A stretch of 64,000 nt of DNA from Rhodeus uyekii (Eukaryota; Chordata; Actinopteri; Cypriniformes; Acheilognathidae), in the NCBI GenBank assembly GCA_037043235.1, contig JAWRVZ010000030.1, positions 5,086,501-5,150,500 on the forward strand, given 5' to 3'. A program made the position numbers and the translations under genes. How positions within the stretch are numbered: position 1 is the stretch's first letter; the number at the start of each line of letters is the position of its first letter. Of this stretch, positions 1 to 13,282 are shown in pieces. The notes under the pieces are model-generated. The model was not told where the DNA came from and made no database searches. It saw only the letters and a list, made by a program, of their open reading frames with translations.

Positions 1-339
1 GGTTGGAAAAGATTGCATTGATTTAATAATGCTATATTTATGGATCGTATGTTGTTTCTAATAAGCACTTAATAGAGTCAGTTCCCTTCACCAATTGCAC
101 ATTTCTGAAACTGACCCATTTTGAAACTTCCTATCATGGAATTTCTAAAATATCTGCTAACTTAAATTTTCCAGGAGTGAATCTAATTCTCAAGTCTTTA
201 GCTAATTGGATATATCCTGCCTTACATTTCCCATCGTAACAAGGTCACAACTCTTTTTTTGTCATAGACTTAAAATGTGTCGAGTTAGGCTTAAATTGTT
301 CATACCACTTTAATAACCGAGACTCTTTCTTTTTTTCAG

Positions 340-414
340 GTGAGGAACAAACTAAACCCGCACCGCAAGACGCCGAGGAGGAAAACCCGTGAGATGTCCC
401 CGCCAACATGCTAA
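340..414 (+). CDS. Possible terminal or internal exon of an unidentified gene (low confidence)
   Basis: A pyrimidine tract and AG at 325-339 look like a 3' splice site. Two frames are open after it. One reads EEQTKPAPQDAEEENP and stops at 390-392; the same place offers a GTGAG donor at 389-393. The other gives a basic tail ending REMSPPTC with a stop at 412-414. I do not recognise either peptide, and no partner exon is certain. A pyrimidine tract plus AG at 2590-2606, followed by AATAAA-type signals near 2755-2772, could be a matching 3' exon. This may be the 3' end of a neighbouring + strand gene, or chance. Confidence 0.25.
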   Translation: MRNKLNPHRKTPRRKTREMSPPTC

Positions 415-1900
415 ACCTTCTCTCTCTCTCTCTCTGTCTATCTGTCGCTCTCTCTTTCTCATTCATCCCTGCCCTCAGGGAACCACATGGTGTCATAGAG
501 AAGAGTTCAGATGCTGAATGCTGTTGTCCATCCTTTTCTCTTTGTTTCGTACCTTTACTCTCATCTATCTGACCATCCACACTAGTTTGGAGTCATAGAG
601 ATTTTTAAGTTTCTTCTGCGCACTCAAGCTGTGTTTATTGAATCAAACGTACATGTCAAATATTATTACAATTTAAAAATTAAATTTTAAATTCTAATTA
701 GTTCTGCAAATTTTCAGCGTCAGTGTCACAAGATCCTTCAGAAATCATCCTAATATATCTGATTCTCCATTATTATTATTGGTGCTCGATGTTAAAAACT
801 GTTCATATTTTGTGTGAACTGATAAATTTTATGGATTCTTTGAAAAAAGTTGAAATGAACAGCATTTGTTTGTAATTGGATTTTTAAGTGTCTTTAATGT
901 CACTTTTGATCAGTTTAATACATCATTGCTGAATTTAGTAGTACTGAAATATGAATTTCTTAAAAATTTTGAATGTCACGGTTTCCACAAAAATATGAAG
1001 CGACATGACTTGTTAACTATTGAATGATGATAAGAAATGTTTCTTAAGCAGGAAATCACCATGTTAGAATAATTTCTGAAGGATCATGTGAATCACAGGA
1101 ATAAATAGCATCCTTAAATCAAAAACGGTTCTTTTAAATCATAATAATATTTTTTTTGTTTTTACTAATTTTTTTTTACCATTTAAATGTAGCCTTGGTG
1201 AGCAGATGAGACCTCTTTCAAAAACATTTAAAAAAAATCTTACCGACCCCAAACTTGTAAAGCGGTAGAGCACATTTTTAGAACGTTTTAGGGTTTCATT
1301 TTATTTAATTTTTTTAAATAAACTATTCACTTAGATCTTTATGTGATTATATGATGCCAGAATGGAGAGTTTTGGCTTTACTACCTGTTGCAAAGTTCCT
1401 TGAGAATCACACTTTTAAGTTTGCTTTGGCTTATTTCTTTATTAGTGTTGTTCTGTCGATTGTTGGGTTGAGCTCATTGGACATTTATTGGAGACGTTTA
1501 TTTTTAGAAGCTTTATTGAGGTCGGCTAAGAGTAAAAAAAAAAAAAAACGTAATTTTGGCCTCAGAAGCATTTTGCCCTCCTTTTTTTAAAGCGATGGAT
1601 TTTGTCAGAAAGTTCTCTGTCTGTGGTATGGTGTCCTGTGGTTGGTTACAATGAGTAACTATACGCTTTTTATAAATGAATGCAATTCTCGCCTCGCCGT
1701 TATTCGAAACGTTGCTGCTGCAGAAATATTTCTATGAAGCTGTTGTCAAAGCTTTTGTGCTTTGCCTCAGAGGCTTTTTGTGTTTTAAGGCAGGAAAAAA
1801 AAAACTGAGATCTTTCTCAAGATCAGATGCAAACAAGCAAGATGCATTTGTGTTTTTCTTCAATGGACTGTGAGGTGAAACTCTAGTTGGGGATTTTAGG
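415..1900. other. AT-rich sequence without recognisable gene
   Basis: Short open frames only, none with a recognisable domain. The stretch near 1340-1590 resembles degenerate UTR or intron sequence. I see no structured repeat longer than a simple A or T run. Confidence 0.4.
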
Positions 1901-2032
1901 TAAGACTTTACAATGAGGTTTCATTTGTTAACATTAGTTAAATACATAAACCAAAAATGAAGATAATTCTACTGCATTTATTAATATTAGGTAATGCTGT
2001 AACATTTACTATTACATTTTTGCTGACATTAG

Positions 2033-2317
2033 TTAAAGGATTAGTTCGCTTAAAAATCGAAATTGTCATTTACTCACCTTCATGTTGTTCTAAACCTGTA
2101 TACATTTCTTTCTTCTGTTGGACACAAAAGAAGATCTTTTGAGTGTTTCTTTTCAGACTATGGAAGTTAATGGGATCCATCAACAGGTTTGATCCATATT
2201 CTTAAAAAATAAAAATAAAAATGTGTTTAGCAAAAGAAATACGTTCATATAGGTTTGGGACAACATGAGTGTGAGTTAAAGACAGATTTTTAATTTTTGG
2301 GTGAACCATCCCTTTAA
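2033..2317. repeat. Angel-type cyprinid fold-back MITE
   Basis: The ends are inverted repeats: TTAAAGGATTAGTTCGC on the left and the complement of TTAAAGGGATGGTTCACC on the right. The interior has the phrases typical of this very common cyprinid element, such as TTTACTCACCTTCATGTTG near 2070 and the inverted GTTTGGGACAACATGAG near 2254. No coding capacity. Family name is from memory of zebrafish repeats; the fold-back itself is directly visible. Confidence 0.6.
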
Positions 2318-2394
2318 TGCACTCTTAACTAACACAAAAACCAATTAACAGTTGTGTTTTTAATTTGCTAAGATTTAACAAATCATTTGGTTGG

Positions 2395-2556
2395 ACTTTA
2401 ATGCATCCTTGTTACATTGTAATTATAAAATATTGATACAAATTTGTAGGGTTATTTGCTTGAATTTCTGCATAATTTACTGTAGAATGTACATGTAACA
2501 AGGATACCGTAAAATAATGTTAACACTCATATGATGCCTTGTTGTAAAGTGTTTCT
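2395..2556. repeat. Short fold-back repeat
   Basis: ATGCATCCTTGTTACAT near 2402 is matched in inverted orientation by ATGTAACAAGGATACC near 2494. Related phrases recur at 18060-18110. Non-coding interspersed repeat of unknown family. Confidence 0.45.
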
Positions 2557-3944
2557 GGGATTTCATTTCTTTGTGTATCTACTCATTCTGACTCTTTCTC
2601 TCTTCAGTCTACATTGTCGTGTATTTCTTCTGTTCAGTACATGTAACTTGAATCTGATTTGTACTGTTTATTCTGCCTGAAGCCAACAAACACCTGTCTT
2701 CTTATGGAGACACAGCATGAGATCGACTTGACCTTCCGATTAAATCAAGACTAAATAAATGAATTAATAAAACACTATCTTAACCTTTCTCTTCGTTTTA
2801 ATTGATTCATTGAAGCCAAGGACGTTTGTTTATAATGGCTGTGAAAAGTGGTACGATTTTAAAACGTACTGAAATAATCTTTGCATTTAGGACTTTGAAA
2901 CATACATTTATTGATTAGTGTTATGTAGTCATCATCTTAATGTTATTAAAATTAACTTTGATTAGTAAAATTTGCAAAATTGCTTCACTGGGCAATGTGG
3001 TTAAGGTGGAACAATATTCAGTTGTTGTTGTTATTTATGCATGCATGCATGCATATGGGGAGTTATTCTAATGTTGTTTCATGAATTTATTTGCATATAT
3101 ATTTGGCCTGATTTGCATGCCTCTCAGACATAGCATCTTCACATCTACTGTCACTATGAAATTGGTGTCAGATTTTTTTTTAAACTGTCACTCATGAGAT
3201 CACAGCAATAGCAAACCCTGATGCAGTGGACTTCATAGAAAGAGATGTTTAACGGCACAAATAAAATGAGTATAACTGATGCGGTTTAAAGACAGATCCT
3301 TTGGATTCACGTTGGGATCGTAGATGTTGCTTCTACAGGACGGGGCATCATAATGCGCACCATTACACTCAACCTAACTTACACTTCTTGTATTCTTTGA
3401 GCTAATGGAGACCCAGAATGAGATAAACTGTACAACTAAAAGGAGAAAAACAAACCACTGGAAGGATTGTTGTATCAACTTAAATATTAGTTAAAAAATG
3501 AGTTCTCTTAACTTGATGTCTTGTCAATCAGTTGTAACTTCAGTCGGACCTTTGTCAACGCCGTCAGTATTGAAAACCGTTCATTTTTAATGGAAAAGTG
3601 TATTCTTTTTTCATTTATTGTGTTCAAATATTAAAACATCAATTTTGAGCTACGTGATATGATGTCTGATTTACCTAAGAACATTGGTTATACATGTTTA
3701 ATTTTAAAAAGGAGGGTACAGAATTAACGAATTTAGGAACTGATTGTTCATAAAAGCCTAACCCAGGGGAAAAAAAATTTGTAGAATCGATTTTATCGCT
3801 CGTTTACTGAGCACTATTATTAGATAACCGAAGGTCTTACACTGATGTTGGATGAATCCAGTCAAACTATGCCTGTTGTCTTACATGGTTCATTTGCTGA
3901 GACCTTTTTCTACAACTATATCCATTTAAAATGATATATTATTA
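2557..3944. other. AT-rich non-coding sequence
   Basis: Includes a polypyrimidine-AG followed by clustered AATAAA signals (2590-2775) that could be a terminal 3' UTR exon of an unknown + strand gene, and a short GCAT run near 3041-3054. Nothing else recognisable. Confidence 0.35.
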
Positions 3945-4855
3945 CAGTGGAATACGGTTATGTCGACGGTCTTGGGGGTTGCAAAAAAGCATTGAGATAA
4001 CCAAAAGCCAATATGGCGATTTATTTGATGAAATGATCTGCATGCTATAAAAATGCTCTGTATTTGTTTGCTAACAACAAAAGACACATGTGCACCAACT
4101 AACAGCAGAAATTTACCAGTATACAATAAAAAACACCTTCGATTCTCAATACAAACCTTTAATTATATTCTCCAACATTGCAAACACAATTTCACTCACA
4201 AAGTAAACAGTCATAACATATTTGTGAGGTGATCACGCTGTACTAGATTGGATACTTTCTTACGTTCTGCCTGTCTAATGTTTTCTCAACAAATTCATCT
4301 TTTAACAACGGTGTTCTTCAATCCGCAGTGGCGCTGAGCAGAGCGCACGTCAGAACAGAAGCAGTTTTGTGTGTGTGTGTGTGTCTAAGCCTCATACTCA
4401 TTGGACCGCTCGCTACCAACCAATGTCAAAATATTTGAGAAAACCAATCAAATCAGAGAAGGCGGGCTTTATGTGCACTCAGAAGCGGATGAGGCTTTGG
4501 GATGTGGGTGGACCCAATGCAGCACTCGCTGCTCATTGAGAAGTGTAAGAATGATATGTGCTTTCACTTCAGAGAGTGCTGCGCGGAGAGAAGCGTCACT
4601 GACAGAGTGTCGTGCAACGCAGACTCAGCGCTTCCTCAGTGAAATAGGTTAGCTCATTAGTCACGTGATAACCATGTGAAGTGGCGAATGTGTCCCTCTT
4701 GTGCTCGAGATATTAGGGTTCGGCAACATTAAAGAATCGACATTACCAAAAAGAAAATGCTAAGACAAATAAGGAGTTTGGCGGTTCCACTTCAAAAACG
4801 TCGACATAATAGGATTGGCGAGTTAACCGTGAGTCGAGATAAGTGAACTCCACTG
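3945..4855. mobile_element. Tigger/pogo-like non-autonomous DNA transposon, copy A
   Basis: Starts CAGTGGAATACGGTTATG and ends with the complement of CAGTGGAGTTCACTTATC; TA lies outside both ends, as expected for Tc1/mariner-pogo insertion. The body is paralogous to 41762-43282, with the same order of phrases such as AGCCAATATGGC and CCAATCAAATCAG. It holds no usable transposase. Its uninterrupted segment at 4705-4725 is the empty site for the element nested in the second copy. Confidence 0.7.
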
Positions 4856-5056
4856 TATATAATAAACACCTGTAAAACATGTTTGTCCCTTGTCTCATAA
4901 GTGAGATAAATGTTTGCAATAACCTTTATTTTTTGTTCCATTGTGGAAATAAGCTTCCATTCAAAACAACATGGACTCCACTGACTTTCATTGTATGGAC
5001 AGAAAAAAACAAACCCCTATTCAGTAGTTTGAGACACTTTGCACAAATCATAAAAC

Positions 5057-7400
5057 ACCAGGGGCCTCATGTACTAACACTTGCGTTGAATTCATACTGA
5101 CACATTACGTACGGACAAAGCTGTGAATGTGCGAACGCACAAAAAAATCCAGATGTATCAATCTCTGCGTTCGAAGGATCCCGCGCATATTCTCTTTGTA
5201 CATCCCGATTAACGTGAAATTGAGCGCACATGCACGAGCACAACACTCCACCCAGTCTCCTCCCTTCATTAAACTCATTTAAATATGGTAATGATTCCAC
5301 TTGGGCAAAAGAAAGCAGTAAGAAAATGGCTAAAGCAAGCGGCATGAAAACGAAACTTTACAGAAAGTGAATTGGAGGTGCTACTATCGGAGGTAGAAAT
5401 TAGAAAAAAAATATATTTGGAATTTTTTTCTCCGGAATTATTAAAAACAAAAGGAAAAAAATATGAGTGCTGTCAGTGCGTTTGGATCTGAAAGTTGCAC
5501 TGTAAATTGTCTTGCAATTGTCTTTAGTGGATAACCGCGGTCTCCTGAAGGGTTGTTGTATAATTAAATGCAAATAAATAACAATAAAAAGTACTAGGGG
5601 AGCGCGGGGCACAAAGTAACGCGGGGTAAATAGTAACATAGACTTTTTAGATACCGGTAGTTGCACGGTCTTAAATGTGACGTGCTAACGGGCTTTTCAT
5701 CACACTGTTTTCACACGTCTTCTGGCCAGCTTTCGAGAAATTGCAGCGAAGTTTGGATGAGAACCACAGGAAAAACTCTTTTGGCAGCATGTAAATATTT
5801 TTTGATATAGGCTAGTAGTTATTTTTCGATTTTCAAAGAATGTGTGAAAGTATGTTAGTCCAATCTTATATTGTTATGATTACCATCTTCTTGGCTAAAT
5901 GATGGTACCATTTTGAAAGACGTGAAAAACACATAGCGACTGCTAGCCCGTCCTGAGGTAAACAAGACACTATGTTACAACTAAGCCACATTGAATAGGC
6001 TGCATCATTAATCATATATTTTGCATTGTATTAACTTATTAAAACGTCATGTCATTCATGTCATTACATTGTTCAAAGCATAACAAATGTAAAAAATAAA
6101 GGGAAAATATATTTAATTCATAAGTTATTCTTATGATCATCAAGACGCAACTTTTTTAAACAAATAAAAATACGTGAATGAACATGCATTGGATAACATG
6201 GTGTTAAAACTAACCCGCTGTCTGTTACAACGAGCCCCGCTCACGGGTAAGAAGTAACATTTTACTCCTTGCGCTATTGCCGATACTGCACAGAAACGGT
6301 AGGTCCAACGAACATGAAAACAGTGCTCATTTATAGGAGAGGCTTGTATGTTGTTTGTATAAAAATATGGTTTGTCTAACCCTATTACTTTGTTCATTAT
6401 TTGGCTCCTCTATTAGATAGAACCATAACTTTAAATGCATCACTCACCAAGAAGCCACCCATCGCGCACTCAACCATGCTGTTTGATCTTGCTACAATAT
6501 TTGTTATGCGTATGTGCGCATCACATATAATCTGCACATTTATTGAATAGAAATGTTTCCGATTCACATATGCAAATTCATCTTCAGATGGTGCCTTATA
6601 TGTGTATGCAGTCGATCGCTCCGTTTACATTAGGGAAACCGGCTGTCGTTGCAAATTGCATTTTAATGTTTGGCTGGTCAACTGCATCATATATGAACCA
6701 TCAAATGGGCATTGCGCGGCGTTGCGCGGCTCAAAGACGACTCGCTTATTTCTGAGCGGTCTGCCAGTTCTCTTTGGAAATAATCATTTGCCAGGAAACT
6801 AAGCGTTGTCAGCACCTGTAACGGAATGGGTATTGCGTGTTTCCTCGCTGTCTCTCTCTCTAGATTCGGACCCAATTAGATTCGGAGGATAGCCCTTGTA
6901 AATCTGACATGGCTGATTAGCCAGTCATCATCCTGGGCCAGAAAATCATTGTGGTCCCTAAAAACTCGTTCTCTTCGGATTCTGCCATTAGCAGTGTCCT
7001 CTAATATTGCCAAAGCTGCCATTGCCAGACTAAGGGTTGTGTCAATTTGCACTTGCTTTTATATGTTCTTACTTAATTGCATAATTTATAGAATATTCCC
7101 ATAAGGCTTGTGTGACAATATATACGGTATCAATTATTTTATACATTGCAAATTAATAGCAATGCTTCCCACAGACTTGAGGAACAATTCGTTGTATAAT
7201 GTTTGCAGCTTCACTTCATTGCCTGTAGGAGTCGCCAACGGACAAAACTATGAGAAATGAACTTACGCCAGCCATGAACTTGCCGTGGAGAAACGCACAT
7301 TGTCACGTTAGTTTCACTTTTAGTACATCCCACCGTGAGCGTGAAAGCTGGCGAACGCAACGTTTTTGTGCGTAAGTAGTGTTGATACATGAGGCCCCTG
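5057..7400. mobile_element. PIF/Harbinger-like transposon remnant
   Basis: Inverted ends: CAGGGGCCTCATGTACTAA on the left and the complement of CAGGGGCCTCATGTATCAA on the right near 7400. Near 5355 one frame reads NFTESELEVLLSEVEIRKK, the start of the Myb/SANT-like DNA-binding protein that accompanies Harbinger transposases. No DDE transposase survives. A second element (5593-6416) is inserted in it. Assignment rests on the Myb-like peptide and the GGGCC-type ends; a 3-bp target duplication is not clear. Confidence 0.55.
5593..6416. mobile_element. Nested element with GGGGCACAAAGTAACGCGGGG end
   Basis: The left end reads CTAGGGGAGCGCGGGGCACA followed by AAGTAACGCGGGG; the right end is a loose inverted match containing ACTTTGTTCATTATTTGGC. 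A second copy, inverted and shorter, lies at 25163-25743 inside another transposon. No coding capacity seen. Superfamily unknown; Kolobok or hAT MITE are possibilities. Confidence 0.5.
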
Positions 7401-8562
7401 GGCTCTTGATGGAAATAGATGTCGAGATACATTCATTTTTCGTCAAGATCCTGTACGGACAATGCAAGAGTCCAGCACTCTGTAAAGTCTCCTTCAGCAC
7501 ATCCAAAAGACATTCATTGATTTTGTAGAGCTGTAAATTCATGTGAAACGTGTGTGTTCTTCATGCTCCCTCTCAACCATTCTTTCACAATTTGACTTTA
7601 TTTTACAGACATTGTCATCCTGGATTATAGCCATGATGTGTCTTCCTACACTCCATTTATGGTTAGAAGAACTGTTGCCAAACATATGACATGCTAGAAA
7701 CTTGGTCAGACAGTGTATATAAGGGATATACAAGGGATAATCCACAGTTATGCATTACAGAGTTTTAATGCATGCCTTCCATCCAAAATCCATTATTCAC
7801 ATAGCAGACAATGGTATAAATATAATGGTATTTATTTCATCCGCTTTCATTCTGACAGCATTTTGAAAGAGTCCAGTTGAACCATCTCAACACTGATGAT
7901 TCACAGAGCCGTGTTCATATTCCTATGTTGATCATCATCTGAACCAGCTGACTTTCTCAGATGTCTGGCTGTCAAATCTCATAAAATGTCTGTTATTGCA
8001 GTTGCTTAGCTCCATGTCCTTTCTGTTTATGTCTATTTGTCTAATGTCTATTTCTGTTTGCAGTTTCTCAGGGCTGTCTAATGTTATCATCACCTAGGTT
8101 CAGAATAACAATGGCTTTAAATGTGATCATATAGGCAGCCAACAAAAACAAAAAGGTTGCATGTTTGGACATCAGAGGATATATTGAACTACATGTGTAG
8201 GCTGACATATGATTGGGTGAACCCATTTACACAAAAAAATATTATTATTTTACTCTAATGCTAAAAATGCTGTAAAATGACAATTTAAATTCAAAATATT
8301 AAAACCTCTCCATATTTTGTCAATTTTCTTTTTCCATAAATCATTAATATTCGTCACCCTTTATCATTCTGTGGGTTTTGCAAATATTTAACCAATGAAA
8401 AGTGTTAAAAACGGCTTGTGACTAAACCTCATAACTCCATTGGATCCTCTTGATAAAACCTTGTAATTCCTTCCAGCTCAATCGTGAATGAAGTGCTAAT
8501 GCAAAGGCAAATAAAGAACTGTGAGTATTCCAGAAAGCAAGGATGACAAAATGTCACATATA
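7401..8562. other. Non-coding sequence
   Basis: No gene, transposon end or tandem repeat that I can support. Short frames here have no recognisable motif. Confidence 0.4.
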
Positions 8563-9858
<1,296 letters not shown>

Positions 9859-10914
9859 TACTCTGAACTCTCAGCCTCAAACGAGCACCAAATCCAGTAG
9901 ACACCGAACGGTAAGACAAAAAAAATCATACTTTCTCTTTTTGTTTAATGGCAATTTACATTCTCAGTAGTCGTGGCTTGTCTGTAAGGGCATGAATAAT
10001 ATAAACTGAATCAATAATAAATGTGTCCAGCATTCTGCAATAAATATTTTTCAGATTTTAACTTGGAAAGCGAGCACGAGTTCTGCCCAGCTCTACAGCG
10101 CCCCACTACTTTACAATGTAAATCTGAGGTGAAAAAGGGAACTGCAGCACACTCTGATTGAGAGCCAGTGGGGCAGATTTCAGACTGCCCCGCTTGTTTT
10201 CACATTACCTCATGTAAACCTCACTCAGTTTATATCAGTATATCTGTATATATATCTGTCTGGATCAGGTCAACAACTAGTTGGGATGTGTGTTTTTCTT
10301 ACATGGAATAGCATATTAATTTAATGAATGTATAAATACTTTAGTTTAAACGTGTTCATGTGAATAGTTCTGTTCTGTTTGTTTTATGTTTGAGAATAGA
10401 CATGGTTTTATTTTGTCTCAGTGGAATTCCTCCAAAACTTATAATTAGAGGTCGACTGGTTTTGCTGATTAATCGGCCCCGATAGCTGATTGGTGGAAAA
10501 ACGCTATCGGTAAAAATTCATACCGATAGATTTTCAGGGTTGCATTCATTCCTGGAGCAGCTGAAAAAGGTCCACTGGAATTATACAGTACAAGAGCGGC
10601 GAAATAAAAACATTTTTAATGGTCTGACCTTTTTTTGTTTAAAGATGGCCCTCTTTGAGCATGACTGTTTGAATATGAAAAGGTAACTTTACAATAAGAG
10701 TCTTTTTGTAAAATTAAGGTTAATAAAGTTAATTTTTATTTTGTTAATTTCATTGTTTACTAATACATTTTTAAATTGAGCTTTAATTTTATTTGATCTG
10801 TTAACCTTTGTCAATGCACTATGAACTAACATGAATGATCAAGGTACAACTGTATTGCTTAAATATTAATACATGTTGTAAAAATGTATACTTTATAATG
10901 CATATAGCTATGCT
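9859..10914. other. Non-coding sequence with old repeat fragments
   Basis: Near 10446 the phrase AGAGGTCGACTGG with the following CGATAG repeats resembles a dispersed vertebrate repeat fragment. Near 10690-10840 a degenerate copy of the common TTACAATAAG/TTAACATTAG-type repeat is present. No gene. Confidence 0.4.
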
Positions 10915-11285
10915 AGCAAATCCATATGAATCGAGTGGTTTAGTCAATTTTTTCTGAAGTGGCTTGATCGCTTTATTTGATGAACAGATTTTTATTCACA
11001 TATAAACATTGATCAACCCACACATCAGTTGTGGTAAACAGAAGCTGAAGCATGAAGCTTGTGAGAACTAATGAGGTTTATTCTCATGTTACACAGCATG
11101 TTTGAGCTTCCACAAGAATCAATGAGGTTTGTCTCATGTGTCAAACAGGTTCGGTTGATCTTCTGTTCATTTTCACTATTCATTTTTTATATGCGAATAA
11201 AAGCCTAAATTCAATCTGTTCATCATATAAATCAATCATGTCTCTTCAGAAAATATTGCCTAAACCGCTCGATTCATACCTCTTA
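10915..11285. repeat. Fold-back MITE
   Basis: ATGAATCGAGTGGTTTAG near 10926 pairs with CTAAACCGCTCGATTCAT near 11261 as terminal inverted repeats; TTTTTTCTGAA and TTCAGAAAATA extend the arms. Non-coding. Confidence 0.6.
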
Positions 11286-11393
11286 TTATGAAGCCTTTGA
11301 AGGATCTAAATTGTAGTTGCATAGCTGTCAATGGAGGGACAGAAATCACTCAGTTTTAAAAAAAAAATATCTTAATTTGTCCTCCAAATCTAA

Positions 11394-11973
11394 AGGCCCA
11401 GTCACACAGCGAAAACGCATGAAGAACGCACGAATTACGCACAGATTTTCGTTTCTGCGTGGCGTGTGCGTCATATGCGTAATTCGTCGGTGGAACGAAC
11501 GAGGACCGTCAGTGATTGTAAGTGGATGTGCGTCGATGGTGGTTTGTGCGTGATTTTGAGTTTTGAACGGTTCAAAAATTTTCTGTTATTCATGAGTCGG
11601 TGTGCGTAGTTTATGCGTTGAGTATGCGTGACATGCGCAGGACACGCGTCGGCCGTCAGTGCTTATGCGTTGGAACTGGTTCGAAAGCGCGCACGTCCAC
11701 TGACGCCCCACCTTCATATCACTCATGAACCGCGTACCGTGGCGCACGTATCACGTTCATTCCACTGACAATGTGGATTCTGAAAGTGCTTGTTCGTGGA
11801 ACGTTCGCGAAGCGTGCGTGTTTGGACGCGCTCCGTCAGTGATTCATGCATCGGGTGTGCGCCGAATGTTCGTGGAATACTTTGGTCAATTTCTCGATGC
11901 ACAAGCACGCACAAACCCAATCTATGCGTGATTTGTGAGTGATTCGTGCGCGATCGGCTGTGTGACTGGGCCT
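11394..11973. mobile_element. PIF/Harbinger-type MITE with TAA target duplication
   Basis: Perfect 17-bp inverted ends: AGGCCCAGTCACACAGC and its complement GCTGTGTGACTGGGCCT. The 3-bp TAA occurs directly outside both ends (11391-11393 and 11974-11976), fitting the TWA target duplication of PIF/Harbinger. The interior is unusually GC-rich with many TGCGT and ACGCA motifs. It seems to have landed in an older repeat, because the right flank carries GGTTTGGAACGACATGAG, an Angel-type phrase. Confidence 0.7.
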
Positions 11974-11976
11974 TAA

Positions 11977-12480
11977 GAAGTCTTACAGGTTTGGAACGAC
12001 ATGAGGGTGAGAGGCTGACATCATTAGAGTGCATCAAAAGTTTTCTACTTGTGTTCAACGATTACTATAGAAAGCTTACAAAATGTTTATCGTGATCTAG
12101 CGTTAGGACCCAGAATGTGCCCTAATTTACATTAGGAGTTGCTGTGATGAACTTCATGAGTTGGATCAGCCTGTAACTTCAGTTGTTTTACATTGGTTTT
12201 TGGTATGATTTTGAATCCAGCACTCAGTGTGTTGATGATTTTGGTTTCCATTGACTGTTAAAAAAATATAAAATATATATAATAAAAGATTTTCAAATGT
12301 ACTCAATCATTGAGAATCAATGTTTAATTTAAGTGTTCCCTTAATCGTTTTGAGCAGTGTACATTATCACATTCCCTCACCATCAGTATTAACAAGTATT
12401 TGTCCATCAGCAAACCAATGTGTATATTTCTAATGTATTGTGGTGTAAATGCGGGAACTATATCAATAACAGTGCTAATA
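11977..12480. other. Non-coding sequence
   Basis: Begins with a fragment of an Angel-type repeat (about 11985-12030). Otherwise I see nothing. Confidence 0.4.
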
Positions 12481-13282
12481 CAGTAGAACCCCGACTTGCG
12501 AAATTAATCTGTTCCAAGGTTGGTTTCGTAAGTCAGTCAGGCTTTTACATGTTAATTGCCTATTCCGATTCAAACCCTACAAAAACACCATATTCAGCAT
12601 GGGCTGAAACGTATCCCAGCCTCACACTTCTCTATTATCTCCCTTTTCGACTTAATTAAAAGCACCCTCTTCTTCCCTTTGACTTCAGCAACAATCTTCA
12701 CATCCATGGTGAGTGATTATAAAAAAAGTTTATGCTAACAGTAGAGGCTGGTGGGAGCGATGCTGACCAATAGGAGAGCAGGATTGTAAAAAGTGTTCCC
12801 CTTCTTACATGGACTATTCCAGCCATCCCTCTCATTCAGTGCGAAATGGACTATTCCAATCTTTCCATCGGAGTTCAGGAAGTGTCGTGACAAAAGAGAG
12901 TTTGATGAATGATTAAGGTAAAATAGATCGGCTGAAGATTGTATATAGTTTATTGAGTGACATACAGGGAATTGGTGCCAATCGTTGAGGTTTTATCGAT
13001 CGTGCTTAACCACACATCTATGCACCTTTAATAAATACCAGTTTTGGATTATTCCCTGAGTGAGACATCATTGTTCTGACCGGACAAACTGTAGTCTTCA
13101 TCCAACCCGAACCAAAATCAGCGCGAATATCAAAACAAAACTCGGAAATCGTCGCCTCGCCGAAATTTAGTTTTCCGCATCTCGATCATTTTGTCGTAAC
13201 TCGGGCGGAAATAAACCCGAAATGTTTTATCGTATGTCGAACTTTTCGTACGTAGAGCGTTTCGTAAGTCGGGGTTCTACTG
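12481..13282. mobile_element. Tigger/pogo-like MITE with CAGTAGAACCCCGACTT ends
   Basis: Inverted ends CAGTAGAACCCCGACTTGCG and the complement (GTAAGTCGGGGTTCTACTG), with TA at 12479-12480 and 13283-13284. The architecture matches the other CAGTxx...TA elements in the window but the end sequence differs, so it is a separate family. No transposase. Confidence 0.75.
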
